A DNA stretch of 64,000 nucleotides, from the NCBI RefSeq assembly GCF_020782875.1, contig NZ_JAJGBN010000002.1, positions 682,001 to 746,000 on the forward strand, written 5' to 3'. The stretch's first letter is position 1; each line of letters opens with the position of its first letter. The stretch is from Allomuricauda sp. M10. GTDB taxonomy: Bacteria; Bacteroidota; Bacteroidia; Flavobacteriales; Flavobacteriaceae. Under the pieces are notes generated by a model. The model was not told where the DNA came from, searched no databases, and was given only the letters and a program-made list of their open reading frames with translations. Positions 16,593 through 25,873 of this stretch are shown here, in pieces. The translations under genes and the position numbers were made by a program.

Positions 16593-18278
16593 ATGGCAAC
16601 AGAAGTAAAACAGACCACCAGGGCACAGGAGTCCACCAATGCTATTGAGCGATTGTACATTACCATGCGGCATTTGCTCAACAGGGGTTTTTACAAGCCT
16701 TCCGGCGTATCGGGCAATGCCCTTAGGAGCGCACTACTACTTTTACGCCCCGAAATTTACGGCACTATTGCCGAGGATAAGGCCGAACTCAACGGATTGA
16801 TCTATGTTTTGGAACGACTACCGGAAGGAATCGAGGAATGCCGATTCATCAACCTAACCTCCGACGAAGGATTTTCAAAATCACATATAAAACCAATTGT
16901 TCCTCCCAAAAGAAGACGAAACTGCTACCGAATTGATGACGAGCAGATGAACATTGAGATCACAAGGGGCAGGAGCGATATTTATGATATTTTGACCCAC
17001 CTTACCTTTTTGTTCATCGAATCCGGAAAAATATGCAAACGTGTATTGGTTGATGGCGGGAATGCCACCATTAGGGATTGGGATAAACTTACCGAGTTTG
17101 TTTTGAGTGATGAAAAAAGTGATGATGAGCGCGAAGTGGCCATGATTCATGCCGCCAATATTTTGGGAAGGACTTTTGATGAGGTTGGGGACATTCACAA
17201 CAAGTTAAAGACCCCACAAGATCCAGATCGGTTTTTGAATGTAATCTATTGGTTGGGAAAATTGGCATTGGAAGAAGAAACCACCGGCAATAAAAGGACC
17301 ATCACCTTCAGTCCGTTGTTAAGGGAACGTTTGGGTCACCACCTTCATGGTGAAAAATGGGCCCAGACCATTAAACAGACCTTAAGGGAAAATGGACTTT
17401 TGGATAGACCGCTCCATATTATCAGTGCCAACATGCATAGTGTGATGAATTCCCTATTTGCCAAAAAGGCCTTGGCCAAGGAATTCCCTGACAGCAATTC
17501 TCTTAAGATTTTTGAATCCTTAAGTTCCGAGAAGCACAAAAAGCTCAATGAAAAGGTAAAGAACATTGCAGAAAAAAATGGAATGATCTTTATGGACGAT
17601 AAGTCGGGCACCAACATTGACATTCAAATTTTTGATACAGCAAAATTTGGCAAGGACACGTGTTGCTATGAATTGCCCGAAAACATGCCACAGGAACAAA
17701 AACCCGTTATATTTGTGATGGACTATGCTTTTGGTGAACAAGCCTATGAAACCATTGACGAATTGTTGAAGCCATTGGAAGAAGACGGTGAGAAATATTT
17801 TTTGACCGTGGATTCGTTGTCCATCATGGGAAAAGCGGGTATTTTGGAAGGCGGCAAGGGAGATTTGATGATTCCGACCGCGCACATTTTTGAAGGAACA
17901 GCAGATAATTATCCTTTCAATAACGAACTATGTGCCGCCGATTTTGAAGGCCAAGGACTGAAAGTATTGGAAGGCACCATGGTGACCGTTTTGGGAACCT
18001 CGTTGCAGAACAAGGATGTGCTAAAATTCTTTCATGAATCCACATGGAATGTAATTGGATTGGAAATGGAAGGGGTCCACTACCAAAAAGCCATTCAATC
18101 AGCATCAAGGATCAGAAAGAGCATAAAAAAGGATGTAAAGGTAAGATATGCCTATTATGCCTCGGATAATCCCTTGGAAACGGGGAGTACCTTGGCATCG
18201 GGCGGATTGGGCACAACAGGGGTTAAACCCACCTATTTGATTACGGACAGGATTTTAAAACAGATATTCAATTCATAA
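16593..18278 (+). CDS. DUF6909 protein with a nucleosidase-like C-terminus
   Basis: 561 residues from the second of two adjacent ATGs (16590 or 16593). The N-terminal half (ERLYITMRHLLNRGFYKPSG, RSALLLLRPEIYG) is typical of the conserved Bacteroidota family I know as DUF6909. The C-terminal third resembles nucleoside phosphorylases and nucleosidases: FVMDYAFGEQAYE, a SIMGKAGILEGGKGDLMIP segment, and NVIGLEMEGVHYQKAI, where MEG with a following acidic/Tyr cluster recalls the ribose-binding MExxA motif. A nucleotide-processing role (AMP-nucleosidase-like) is inference. It lies 3 bp before the Wzz-like gene but looks like a housekeeping gene rather than a polysaccharide gene. Confidence 0.65.
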   Translation: MATEVKQTTRAQESTNAIERLYITMRHLLNRGFYKPSGVSGNALRSALLLLRPEIYGTIAEDKAELNGLIYVLERLPEGIEECRFINLTSDEGFSKSHIKPIVPPKRRRNCYRIDDEQMNIEITRGRSDIYDILTHLTFLFIESGKICKRVLVDGGNATIRDWDKLTEFVLSDEKSDDEREVAMIHAANILGRTFDEVGDIHNKLKTPQDPDRFLNVIYWLGKLALEEETTGNKRTITFSPLLRERLGHHLHGEKWAQTIKQTLRENGLLDRPLHIISANMHSVMNSLFAKKALAKEFPDSNSLKIFESLSSEKHKKLNEKVKNIAEKNGMIFMDDKSGTNIDIQIFDTAKFGKDTCCYELPENMPQEQKPVIFVMDYAFGEQAYETIDELLKPLEEDGEKYFLTVDSLSIMGKAGILEGGKGDLMIPTAHIFEGTADNYPFNNELCAADFEGQGLKVLEGTMVTVLGTSLQNKDVLKFFHESTWNVIGLEMEGVHYQKAIQSASRIRKSIKKDVKVRYAYYASDNPLETGSTLASGGLGTTGVKPTYLITDRILKQIFNS

Positions 18279-18281
18279 GCT

Positions 18282-19355
18282 ATGGCAGATCAACCGGTTC
18301 AACAAAATTCATCTGATGAAATAGATTTGGGACAATTGTTCCAAATGATAGGAAGGGGATTTCAAAAGTTCTTCAATTTTATCGGAAGCATTTTTAAGGG
18401 AATTTTCCATGCGATTATCTTATTTCTGCTTTTCGTCCAGAAGCATATTATTGTAATAAGTACGGCGTTAATTATGGGCGGGGCCATAGGCTATGTTCTC
18501 GATAGGATTGCTCCAGAAAAATATATTTCCAAAATGGTGGTGGAGCCCAATTTTAATAGTGTTCAACAACTTTACAATAACATTGCCTTTTATAACGATT
18601 TGGCCAAAGCCAAAGATTCTGTGGCCCTGGCAACAGCATTGAACATAACAGAGCATGAGGCGATGACAATCAACGAGATTTTTGCCGACTCGTATTCCGA
18701 TGAGAACCAAAAAATAAAACTTTTTGATCAGTTCATCAAAGAATTAGATACGACGACCATCAAAACGATTGATTTTGAGAACTATCTGAAAAACTTCAAT
18801 TCTTTAGATGCAAGGTTCCATCAGATATCAGTAATTAGTACAGATAATAGGGTGGCGAAAAAAATGCAGCCGGCAATTATAAATTCCATTTCGGTAAATG
18901 GTTATTTCAAGTTACAAAAGAGAATTAATGATGAGAATTTGAATTTGCAGGATTCCATTTATCGACAGCAGCTTATAGAAATTGATTCATTACAAAGTTT
19001 ATACAGAACGGTGTTGGTTAAGGAGGCGGAAAAACCAATGCAGGGCACCAGCATTAATATGGCAGACAACGGGCAATCCCAAAGCAGGGAACTTGCACTG
19101 GTTCAAGAAAGGGACGTACTTAAGGAGAAATTAGTGGAATTGAACGAAGAGCGTGCTAACAAGTCTTCCATCGTTAACGTGATAAGTGATTTTCCTACAA
19201 GAGGTGTTGAGCAAAAAGGGATTTTGAAATCCTATAAGGTTAAACTTCCCTTGATCTTTTTGGTTCTGGTGTTTGGCTTGCTGACCTTAATAGAGGTTAA
19301 TAAATACTTGAAATCGTACAATAAAAACAAACGTGCCTTTCAAAGCGAAAGTTAA
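18282..19355 (+). CDS. Wzz-like polysaccharide chain-length determinant
   Basis: 357 residues. A polar N-terminus carries an amphipathic or membrane region (about 20-50). A first clear membrane span (about 57-75) is followed by a periplasmic domain of alternating helices, and a second span near the C-terminus (VKLPLIFLVLVFGLLTLIEV, about 322-341) precedes a short basic tail. This two-span topology with a coiled periplasmic part is that of polysaccharide co-polymerases. No kinase domain is fused. It opens the polysaccharide locus that runs to 35150, 17 bp before rfbD. Confidence 0.7.
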   Translation: MADQPVQQNSSDEIDLGQLFQMIGRGFQKFFNFIGSIFKGIFHAIILFLLFVQKHIIVISTALIMGGAIGYVLDRIAPEKYISKMVVEPNFNSVQQLYNNIAFYNDLAKAKDSVALATALNITEHEAMTINEIFADSYSDENQKIKLFDQFIKELDTTTIKTIDFENYLKNFNSLDARFHQISVISTDNRVAKKMQPAIINSISVNGYFKLQKRINDENLNLQDSIYRQQLIEIDSLQSLYRTVLVKEAEKPMQGTSINMADNGQSQSRELALVQERDVLKEKLVELNEERANKSSIVNVISDFPTRGVEQKGILKSYKVKLPLIFLVLVFGLLTLIEVNKYLKSYNKNKRAFQSES

Positions 19356-19372
19356 CGGAGACGATTTTTTTG

Positions 19373-20149
19373 ATGATACGCATCATTGTAACAGGATCAA
19401 ATGGACAACTGGGACAGACTCTTCAAGAACTTGCTCCAGCGTATGACAGTCTGTTTTTTCATTTTAGGACTTCCGTTGAATTAGATATTACCGAACCCGT
19501 CAAAGTTCTTGACTGCCTCAAGCAAGGGAATTATGATTACTGCATTAATTTGGCAGCTTTTACAAATGTTGAACAGGCAGAAAAATACCCTGAGAAAGCC
19601 TTTAAGGTAAATGCCAAAGGAACAAAGAACCTGGCTACTGCATGCAAAAAACATCAAATTAAGTTGATTCATATTTCCACGGATTATGTTTTTGATGGGA
19701 AAAAAGAGGGCCCTTATACAATTGCGGACACACCAAACCCAATAAACGAATATGGCAAATCAAAACTCAAGGGAGAGCAATGCATCAGGGACATACTGAA
19801 CGACCACTATATTGTTAGAACCTCATGGCTCTATAGTAAAAAGTATGGGCACAATTTTTATAGATCCATTCTAAAACAAGCTTTGGAGGGCAAAGAATTA
19901 CGTGTGACCGATGACCAGAAAGGTTGCCCTACCAATACAGAGGCTTTGTCCAAGTTTTTATTGGAGGAAATTTTAATAGAACAAATACCTTTCGGAACAT
20001 ATCATTTTACTGGTGGCAGGCCTACAACATGGTTCGGTTTTGCGCAGTGCATACTTGAGGAAAATGGATTGACGGACAAGGTTGACCTTGTATTGGATAG
20101 GAATTATCGTACTTTCGCAAAAAGGCCAAAGAACAGTGTTCTTTTATGA
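19373..20149 (+). CDS. rfbD: dTDP-4-dehydrorhamnose reductase, short C-terminus
   Basis: 258 residues from the ATG at 19373. RmlD reduces dTDP-4-keto-L-rhamnose to dTDP-L-rhamnose with NAD(P)H. The NAD-binding GSNGQLGQ is at about 8-15, followed by HISTDYVFDG and the catalytic YGKSK (Tyr and Lys of the SDR triad). The family usually runs to about 285-290 residues. Here the protein ends right after FAKRPKNSVLL, so the last C-terminal helix is missing. The nucleotides after the stop do not encode it in another frame, so this is a genuinely short version, not a recent frameshift. Confidence 0.88.
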   Translation: MIRIIVTGSNGQLGQTLQELAPAYDSLFFHFRTSVELDITEPVKVLDCLKQGNYDYCINLAAFTNVEQAEKYPEKAFKVNAKGTKNLATACKKHQIKLIHISTDYVFDGKKEGPYTIADTPNPINEYGKSKLKGEQCIRDILNDHYIVRTSWLYSKKYGHNFYRSILKQALEGKELRVTDDQKGCPTNTEALSKFLLEEILIEQIPFGTYHFTGGRPTTWFGFAQCILEENGLTDKVDLVLDRNYRTFAKRPKNSVLL

Positions 20150-20173
20150 AGAATATCCTATTGCATAAGACCT

Positions 20174-20722
20174 ATGATAAAAGTTTCTGAAACAAAGATT
20201 CCAGGTTGTATTATAATTGAACCCAAGGTTTTTGATGATGATAGGGGTTATTTTATGGAAAGTTTTAACCATAAGGAACTTTCGGATGCTTTGGGGCTTG
20301 ATGTCAATTTCGTTCAGGATAATCAATCATGTTCGAAAAAGGGAGTTTTACGAGGATTGCACTTTCAAAAGGGAAAGTATGCACAGGCCAAATTGGTTTT
20401 TGTGCCATTTGGCTCCGTTTTGGATGTTGTGGTTGACATAAGACCAGAATCCCCAACTTTTGGAAAACACCTTGTAATGGAATTGAACGGAATAAACAAG
20501 AAACAACTCTTTATCCCCAAAGGCTGTGCACATGGTTTTCTTACTTTGAGCGACACAGCTCTTTTTATGTACAAATGTGACAACTATTATAACAACATGG
20601 AAGAGGGAGGTATACGTTTTGATGACCCGGTTTTGGCAATAGATTGGCGTCTTGAAAAAGGCATGATCACCCTATCCGCCAAGGATAGAGCCTTGCCGGA
20701 TTTTAAATGGAATGAATATTAA
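20174..20722 (+). CDS. rfbC: dTDP-4-dehydrorhamnose 3,5-epimerase
   Basis: 182 residues, the normal size of RmlC, which epimerises dTDP-4-keto-6-deoxyglucose at C3 and C5. The cupin fold signatures are FDDDRGYFMESF near residue 20, QDNQSCSKKGVLRGLHFQ (catalytic His in RGLHFQ), and IPKGCAHGFLTLSD with YKCDNYY. It follows rfbD by 24 bp. Confidence 0.96.
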   Translation: MIKVSETKIPGCIIIEPKVFDDDRGYFMESFNHKELSDALGLDVNFVQDNQSCSKKGVLRGLHFQKGKYAQAKLVFVPFGSVLDVVVDIRPESPTFGKHLVMELNGINKKQLFIPKGCAHGFLTLSDTALFMYKCDNYYNNMEEGGIRFDDPVLAIDWRLEKGMITLSAKDRALPDFKWNEY

Positions 20723-20776
20723 GGGGCTATCATTATTTGAATAATGGGCTGAAACATACAATATAAATTTTTGAAA

Positions 20777-21823
20777 ATGAAAATCTTAATAACTGGAGGA
20801 GCAGGCTTTATAGGCTCCCATGTGGTGCGTAGATTCGTGTTTAACTATCCAGATTATCAAATTTATAATCTTGATGCCCTGACCTATGCCGGAAATTTGG
20901 AAAACTTGAGGGATGTTGAAGGTGAAGCCAATTACAATTTCATAAAAGGAAATATCAACCATGCTGATTTCATTAAAGAACTGTTTGGTATACATCGGTT
21001 CGCAGGTGTGATTCACCTTGCGGCAGAAAGCCATGTTGATCGATCTATTAACGAGCCCTTGGAATTTGCCAGGACCAATATTTTGGGGACTATGAATTTG
21101 TTGAACGAGTTCAAAAGGCTATGGTCTAGCAATTGGGAAGGAAAAAAATTCTATCATATTAGCACAGATGAAGTATATGGGTCTTTGGGCTCGACTGGTT
21201 TCTTCACAGAAGAGAGTCCATATGAGCCTAATTCTCCTTATTCTGCCTCCAAAGCGGCATCCGATCATTTTGTGAGAGCATATGGAGAAACTTATGGCCT
21301 GCCCTATGTTATCAGTAATTGTTCAAACAATTATGGACCCAACCACTTTCCTGAAAAACTGATTCCTTTGTTCATCAACAATATAATAAACAACAAACCT
21401 TTGCCCGTTTACGGGGATGGGAACTATACCAGGGATTGGTTATATGTGGAAGACCACGCGAGGGCAATAGATTTTGTTTTTCACAAGGGAGGTTGCATGG
21501 AAACCTATAATATAGGAGGTTTTAATGAATGGAAGAACATAGACTTGGTCATGGAATTATGCAGTCAAATGGACAATAAATTGGGGAGGGCCAAAGGCAG
21601 CTCGGAAAAGTTGATAACCTTTGTGAAAGATCGTCCAGGACATGATTTACGCTATGCAATTGATGCAACTAAGATCAATGAGGAGTTAGGGTGGTCCCCT
21701 TCGGTCACTTTTGAGGAGGGCCTTTCAAAAACTATAGACTGGTACCTTGAAAATACGGATTGGTTGGCCCATGTAACCTCTGGGGAGTATACCAAATACT
21801 ATAAAAAACAATATCATAGTTAA
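20777..21823 (+). CDS. rfbB: dTDP-glucose 4,6-dehydratase
   Basis: 348 residues from the ATG at 20777; an in-frame TTG at 20771 adds two residues and is less likely. RmlB converts dTDP-glucose to dTDP-4-keto-6-deoxyglucose, the branch-point intermediate for both rhamnose and the amino sugar predicted here. NAD-binding GGAGFIGSH is near residue 7, HLAAESHVDRS follows, then STDEVYG and the catalytic YSASKAASD (YxxxK). The gene lies 54 bp after rfbC. Confidence 0.96.
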   Translation: MKILITGGAGFIGSHVVRRFVFNYPDYQIYNLDALTYAGNLENLRDVEGEANYNFIKGNINHADFIKELFGIHRFAGVIHLAAESHVDRSINEPLEFARTNILGTMNLLNEFKRLWSSNWEGKKFYHISTDEVYGSLGSTGFFTEESPYEPNSPYSASKAASDHFVRAYGETYGLPYVISNCSNNYGPNHFPEKLIPLFINNIINNKPLPVYGDGNYTRDWLYVEDHARAIDFVFHKGGCMETYNIGGFNEWKNIDLVMELCSQMDNKLGRAKGSSEKLITFVKDRPGHDLRYAIDATKINEELGWSPSVTFEEGLSKTIDWYLENTDWLAHVTSGEYTKYYKKQYHS

Positions 21824-21826
21824 AAA

Positions 21827-22702
21827 ATGAAAGGAATAATATTAGCTGGCGGTTCTGGAACCAGATTGCACCCACTAACCCAAGTTGTTTCGAAACAGCT
21901 TCTCCCGGTTTACGACAAGCCAATGATTTATTACCCTCTATCAATCCTAATGCTATCCGGCATAAAGGAAATCTTGATAATTTCAACCCCTCATGACCTT
22001 CCAAATTTTAAAAATTTACTGGGGAACGGGAAGAAAATTGGACTTACCATTTCCTATGCCGAACAACCGTCTCCAGATGGGCTTGCCCAAGCTTTTATAA
22101 TAGGTGAAGAATTTATTGGGGATGATGATGTTTGTCTAATACTTGGAGACAATATCTTTTACGGTGCTGGTATTCAAAAAATGCTCTCATCAACCGTGAC
22201 CGCGGTTAAAAATGAACATAGGGCCGTGATTTTTGGATATTATGTGGAAGACCCAGAACGATATGGGGTAGTGGAGTTTGATGCAGGGAGGAACGCTGTG
22301 GGTATAGAAGAAAAACCCAGTGACCCAAAATCAAATTATGCAGTTGTTGGGCTCTACTTTTATCCGAATTCCGTTATCAAAATTGCGAAGTCTGTTAAAC
22401 CATCAGTAAGGGGCGAACTGGAGATTACTTCCGTGAACCAAGCATATTTGGAAATGGAAATGCTGAAGGTACAGGTTATGAGTAGAGGATATGCTTGGTT
22501 GGACACCGGAACCCATGAAGCACTTACCGAAGCCACCGAATTTGTTAAAGCGGTTGAAAAACGCACAGGCCTTAAAATTGCCTGCTTGGAAGAAATAGCA
22601 TATTTGATGGGATTTATTTTGAAGGATGAATTCATAGAAATGGCCAATAACTATAGCAAAAGCGGGTACGGTGAATATTTAAAAAGAATTGCATCAAAAT
22701 GA
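21827..22702 (+). CDS. rfbA: glucose-1-phosphate thymidylyltransferase
   Basis: 291 residues, standard for RmlA, which makes dTDP-glucose from dTTP and glucose-1-phosphate. [11 protein letters not shown] (nucleotide-binding loop) is at the N-terminus, then [27 protein letters not shown] and [11 protein letters not shown]. It starts 3 bp after rfbB and overlaps the formyltransferase gene by 4 bp (ATGA), so the five genes are tightly coupled. Confidence 0.96.
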   Translation: MKGIILAGGSGTRLHPLTQVVSKQLLPVYDKPMIYYPLSILMLSGIKEILIISTPHDLPNFKNLLGNGKKIGLTISYAEQPSPDGLAQAFIIGEEFIGDDDVCLILGDNIFYGAGIQKMLSSTVTAVKNEHRAVIFGYYVEDPERYGVVEFDAGRNAVGIEEKPSDPKSNYAVVGLYFYPNSVIKIAKSVKPSVRGELEITSVNQAYLEMEMLKVQVMSRGYAWLDTGTHEALTEATEFVKAVEKRTGLKIACLEEIAYLMGFILKDEFIEMANNYSKSGYGEYLKRIASK

Positions 22703-23589
22703 ACCGGGCCGGTATCTTTTTAATGACAAAAAAAGGGCTTCAGGTTCTGGAAAGTATCATTGACAAAGGATTTTCGTCGAATATAGGTTTTGTGGTCGGG
22801 GCAAGCGATAAGAATGTCCAAAATGACTATTATCATGAGATTGGGGAGTTATGTAGTAAAAATGGTATACCCTATTTTGATAAGGACGAAACTTCATATA
22901 AAAAATTGAATGTGAGCTATCTTATCGCCATTTCATGGCGTTGGATAATATCTGAACAGAAAGCCATACCATTAATTGTTCTCCATGATTCTTTGCTGCC
23001 AAAATATCGTGGGTTTGCTCCTTTGGTAAATTCGTTGATCAATGGAGAGAGGGAAATAGGAGTGTCCGCACTGTTTGCCTCTTCGGAATATGACAAAGGA
23101 CCAATAATAGCCCGGTCCAAGTGTACTGTTGAGTATCCTATTAAAATTGCCAAGGCTATCGATTTGATTACGGAATGCTATATAGAATTGGTTCAGGACT
23201 TAGTTAGAAAGATAAAGGACAATGTAGAAATCATTGCTGATTCTCAAAATGAAGAATTGGCAACCTACAGTCTATGGCGAGACGAGGAAGACTATCATAT
23301 TGATTGGGAAAAAGACTCCTCTGAGATAAAAAGGTTCATAGATTCTGTTGGATACCCGTATAAGGGGGCCAGTGCTTTTGTAAAGAATCGTAAGGTTAGA
23401 ATATTTGACGCGCAAACCCAAGATGATGTCTCGATAGTGAACAGAAATCCTGGGAAAGTAATCTTTGTTGACCATGGGAAACCAATAATAGTCTGTGGGA
23501 GAGGCTTATTAAGGATTGAGGATGGCCAGTTTGATGATACTTTAGAACCACTTATTCCATTAAAAAATTTCAGAACAAAATTCATCTAA
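22699..23589 (+). CDS. formyltransferase family protein, probable sugar N-formyltransferase
   Basis: 296 residues with a Formyl_trans_N-like domain (about 55-175) and a Fmt C-terminal-like domain (about 195-290). The catalytic region reads [15 protein letters not shown], with the conserved His and the LPxYRG loop, and EYDKGPIIA supplies the downstream Asp-Gly segment. The Asn that usually precedes the His by two residues in methionyl-tRNA formyltransferase is not evident. Its position between rfbA and a dTDP-sugar aminotransferase, overlapping rfbA by 4 bp and abutting the aminotransferase, argues for N10-formyl-THF-dependent formylation of a dTDP-amino sugar rather than of Met-tRNA. The exact acceptor is inference. 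Confidence 0.78.
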   Translation: MNRAGIFLMTKKGLQVLESIIDKGFSSNIGFVVGASDKNVQNDYYHEIGELCSKNGIPYFDKDETSYKKLNVSYLIAISWRWIISEQKAIPLIVLHDSLLPKYRGFAPLVNSLINGEREIGVSALFASSEYDKGPIIARSKCTVEYPIKIAKAIDLITECYIELVQDLVRKIKDNVEIIADSQNEELATYSLWRDEEDYHIDWEKDSSEIKRFIDSVGYPYKGASAFVKNRKVRIFDAQTQDDVSIVNRNPGKVIFVDHGKPIIVCGRGLLRIEDGQFDDTLEPLIPLKNFRTKFI

Positions 23590-24713
23590 TGATTCCATTC
23601 AACAAGCCCTTTCTAGTTGGAAAGGAAACACAATATATAGAGGAGGCCGTGTTATCAGGTAAGATATCGGGAAATGGGATTTTCACCAAAAAGTGCCATA
23701 CTTTTTTTGAAAAGGAATATCACTTAAAAAAAGCACTTTTGACCACATCTTGTACAGATGCCTTGGAAATGGCTGCAATACTTTTGAATATTGGCCCGGG
23801 CGATGAGGTGATAGTGCCCTCCTATACTTTTGTTTCATCGGCTTTGGCCTTTGTAAGGCAAGGCGCAAAAATTGTGTTTGCCGATAGCAGGGATGACCAT
23901 CCAGGTATTAATGAGAGCAAGATAGAAGAATTGGTAACACCAAGAACAAAGGCTATCGTTGTAGTGCATTATGCTGGTGTTGCTTGTGATATGGATATTG
24001 TGATGAAGGTCGCCGAGAAACATGGGATATTTGTAGTGGAGGATGCCGCACAAGCGATAGACTCTTTTTATAAAGGAAAACCTTTGGGAGGATTCGGACA
24101 CATTGGTGCTTTCTCATTTCATGAAACAAAAAACATAATTTCAGGAGAAGGAGGGCTATTGACCATAAACGATGATAACCTCACTTCGAGGTCCGAGATT
24201 ATTTGGGAAAAGGGGACAAATAGAGCAGCTTTTTTTAAAGGAGAGGTAGACAAATATGGATGGGTGGATACAGGATCTTCCTTTTTACCCTCGGAATTGG
24301 TCGCTGCGTTTCTATATGCCCAACTAGAGAGACTATCAGAAATCCAGGAAAAACGAAAATCCATTTGGAAAGCATATTATTCCGAACTTTTAACCCTCGA
24401 AACCCAAGGAAAAATCAAACTACCCTTTATCCCTGATTACGCCACCAATAATGCACACATGTTTTATATAGTTGTGCAGAATATAGCTCAAAGGGACCGG
24501 ATGATAAGCCATTTGAAAACTAAGGGCGTACATGCCGTATTTCATTATTTATCATTGCATAAAAGCAAGTTTTATCTTCAGGACAACGAATACAAGGAGT
24601 TGAAAAATGCAGATAAGTTTTCGGATTGCCTTATTCGTCTTCCCTTTTTCTTTGAGCTTGAGCAAATGCAATTAGGCTATATTATACAACAAGTTAAAAG
24701 TTTTTACCATTGA
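23589..24713 (+). CDS. dTDP-4-amino-4,6-dideoxygalactose transaminase-like (WecE/RffA family)
   Basis: 374 residues of the DegT/DnrJ/EryC1 fold type I PLP aminotransferases. The protein starts IPFNKPFLVGKE, typical of WecE. It has TTSCTDALEMAA, PGDEVIVPSYTF, VVEDAAQAIDSFYKGKPLG and the PLP-binding Lys in SFHETKNI. WecE transfers an amino group to C4 of dTDP-4-keto-6-deoxyglucose, giving dTDP-Fuc4N. Its substrate would come from rfbA and rfbB upstream. The start overlaps the formyltransferase stop by 1 bp and the end overlaps the WecF-like gene by 4 bp. Confidence 0.88.
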   Translation: MIPFNKPFLVGKETQYIEEAVLSGKISGNGIFTKKCHTFFEKEYHLKKALLTTSCTDALEMAAILLNIGPGDEVIVPSYTFVSSALAFVRQGAKIVFADSRDDHPGINESKIEELVTPRTKAIVVVHYAGVACDMDIVMKVAEKHGIFVVEDAAQAIDSFYKGKPLGGFGHIGAFSFHETKNIISGEGGLLTINDDNLTSRSEIIWEKGTNRAAFFKGEVDKYGWVDTGSSFLPSELVAAFLYAQLERLSEIQEKRKSIWKAYYSELLTLETQGKIKLPFIPDYATNNAHMFYIVVQNIAQRDRMISHLKTKGVHAVFHYLSLHKSKFYLQDNEYKELKNADKFSDCLIRLPFFFELEQMQLGYIIQQVKSFYH

Positions 24714-25873
24714 AGATAGCACATATCAGTCCCGATGAAAAATTCGTCAAAAGTATCCAATGGCAATTCGAAAAAATATTTCCTCAACAAAATTCTTTTT
24801 TTGTTTTTTTGGCAAACAATGTTGAATCTACAAAGTATGTTCAAGAGGGTGGTGCGGTAAAACTGTTTAAGGATGACTCAAAAGGTGTAAGGAAAATACT
24901 GGAAGAGATAAAGTACTATGACCTTGTTATCCTGCATGGGCTAAAATATTTTCAGAGTCGGATTGTATTAAAGGCATCTACCAATGATAATTTTGTTTGG
25001 TTTTTTTGGGGAGGAGAGATTTATGACAATCCGAAGGCCGTAGGAGACAAAATGTTGGGGCAAGAAACCAAAAAGAGGTTTCTTGCCCTCAACATTTTCA
25101 AGGAACTGAAAAAAACGATTAGACCAGCTTATTACCTGCTTAAGTTCAGATCAAAGACTCCAGAGGCGTCGGTGTTGAAAGCGGCGAAAAAAATCCCTTA
25201 TATTGGAATAATTCATGAAGAGGAAGTTGATTTTCTAAAACAAAATGATTTCATTGGACGTTTTGCAAAGTTTGTGCCAATGACCTATTATCCTTTGGAG
25301 TTTGTTTTTAAAGGAATCGAGGGCATTACCATCACGGGTAAAAATATTCTTTTGGGCAATTCCGCATCTTTGACCAACAATCATCTTGAAGCTTTTGATA
25401 AAATAATGCGTTTAAATCTGGAAGACAGAAAATTAGTTGTGCCCCTTAGTTATGGGGATTCAAGATATGCAATGGAGATTTGCAAAGAGGGAAAGAATAT
25501 ATTTGGAAAGACTTTTAGCCCTATTTTGGACTTTATGCCATTGCAGGAGTATAACCGGATGCTCAGTTCGTGCAGTATTGTTGTTATGAACCACTATAGA
25601 CAACAAGCAGTTGGTAATATTTTGGCTATGCTGTGGATGGGGGCCAAAATTTATCTAAACGAAAGCAATACCTTTTATCAATATCTAAAAAATGAAGGAA
25701 TCCATATTTTTTCTATAGACATGGACTTGGTCAATGAGAATCCTGAAGTTTTGGATGAATTGACCCCCATACAGATACAAACCAATAGAGAGAAACTTTT
25801 AAAAAGAATAAGCTTTAATGCTATCAAGGATAAATTAAGGGAAGAGCTTCTAAATATTGCAAATGGAGACTAA
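24710..25873 (+). CDS. WecF-like (GT56) Fuc4N-type glycosyltransferase
   Basis: 387 residues. The start MKIAHISPDEKF and the segments FVWFFWGGEIYD, PMTYYPLEF, ILLGNSASLTNNHLEAF and VVMNHYRQQAVGNIL match the TDP-Fuc4NAc:lipid II transferase family (WecF/RffT, Glyco_transf_56). The predicted donor is therefore a dTDP-4-amino-4,6-dideoxyhexose made by the two upstream genes. The start is a TTG (24710) overlapping the upstream TGA as TTGA; no ATG lies nearby. It overlaps the flippase gene by 11 bp. Confidence 0.85.
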   Translation: MKIAHISPDEKFVKSIQWQFEKIFPQQNSFFVFLANNVESTKYVQEGGAVKLFKDDSKGVRKILEEIKYYDLVILHGLKYFQSRIVLKASTNDNFVWFFWGGEIYDNPKAVGDKMLGQETKKRFLALNIFKELKKTIRPAYYLLKFRSKTPEASVLKAAKKIPYIGIIHEEEVDFLKQNDFIGRFAKFVPMTYYPLEFVFKGIEGITITGKNILLGNSASLTNNHLEAFDKIMRLNLEDRKLVVPLSYGDSRYAMEICKEGKNIFGKTFSPILDFMPLQEYNRMLSSCSIVVMNHYRQQAVGNILAMLWMGAKIYLNESNTFYQYLKNEGIHIFSIDMDLVNENPEVLDELTPIQIQTNREKLLKRISFNAIKDKLREELLNIANGD

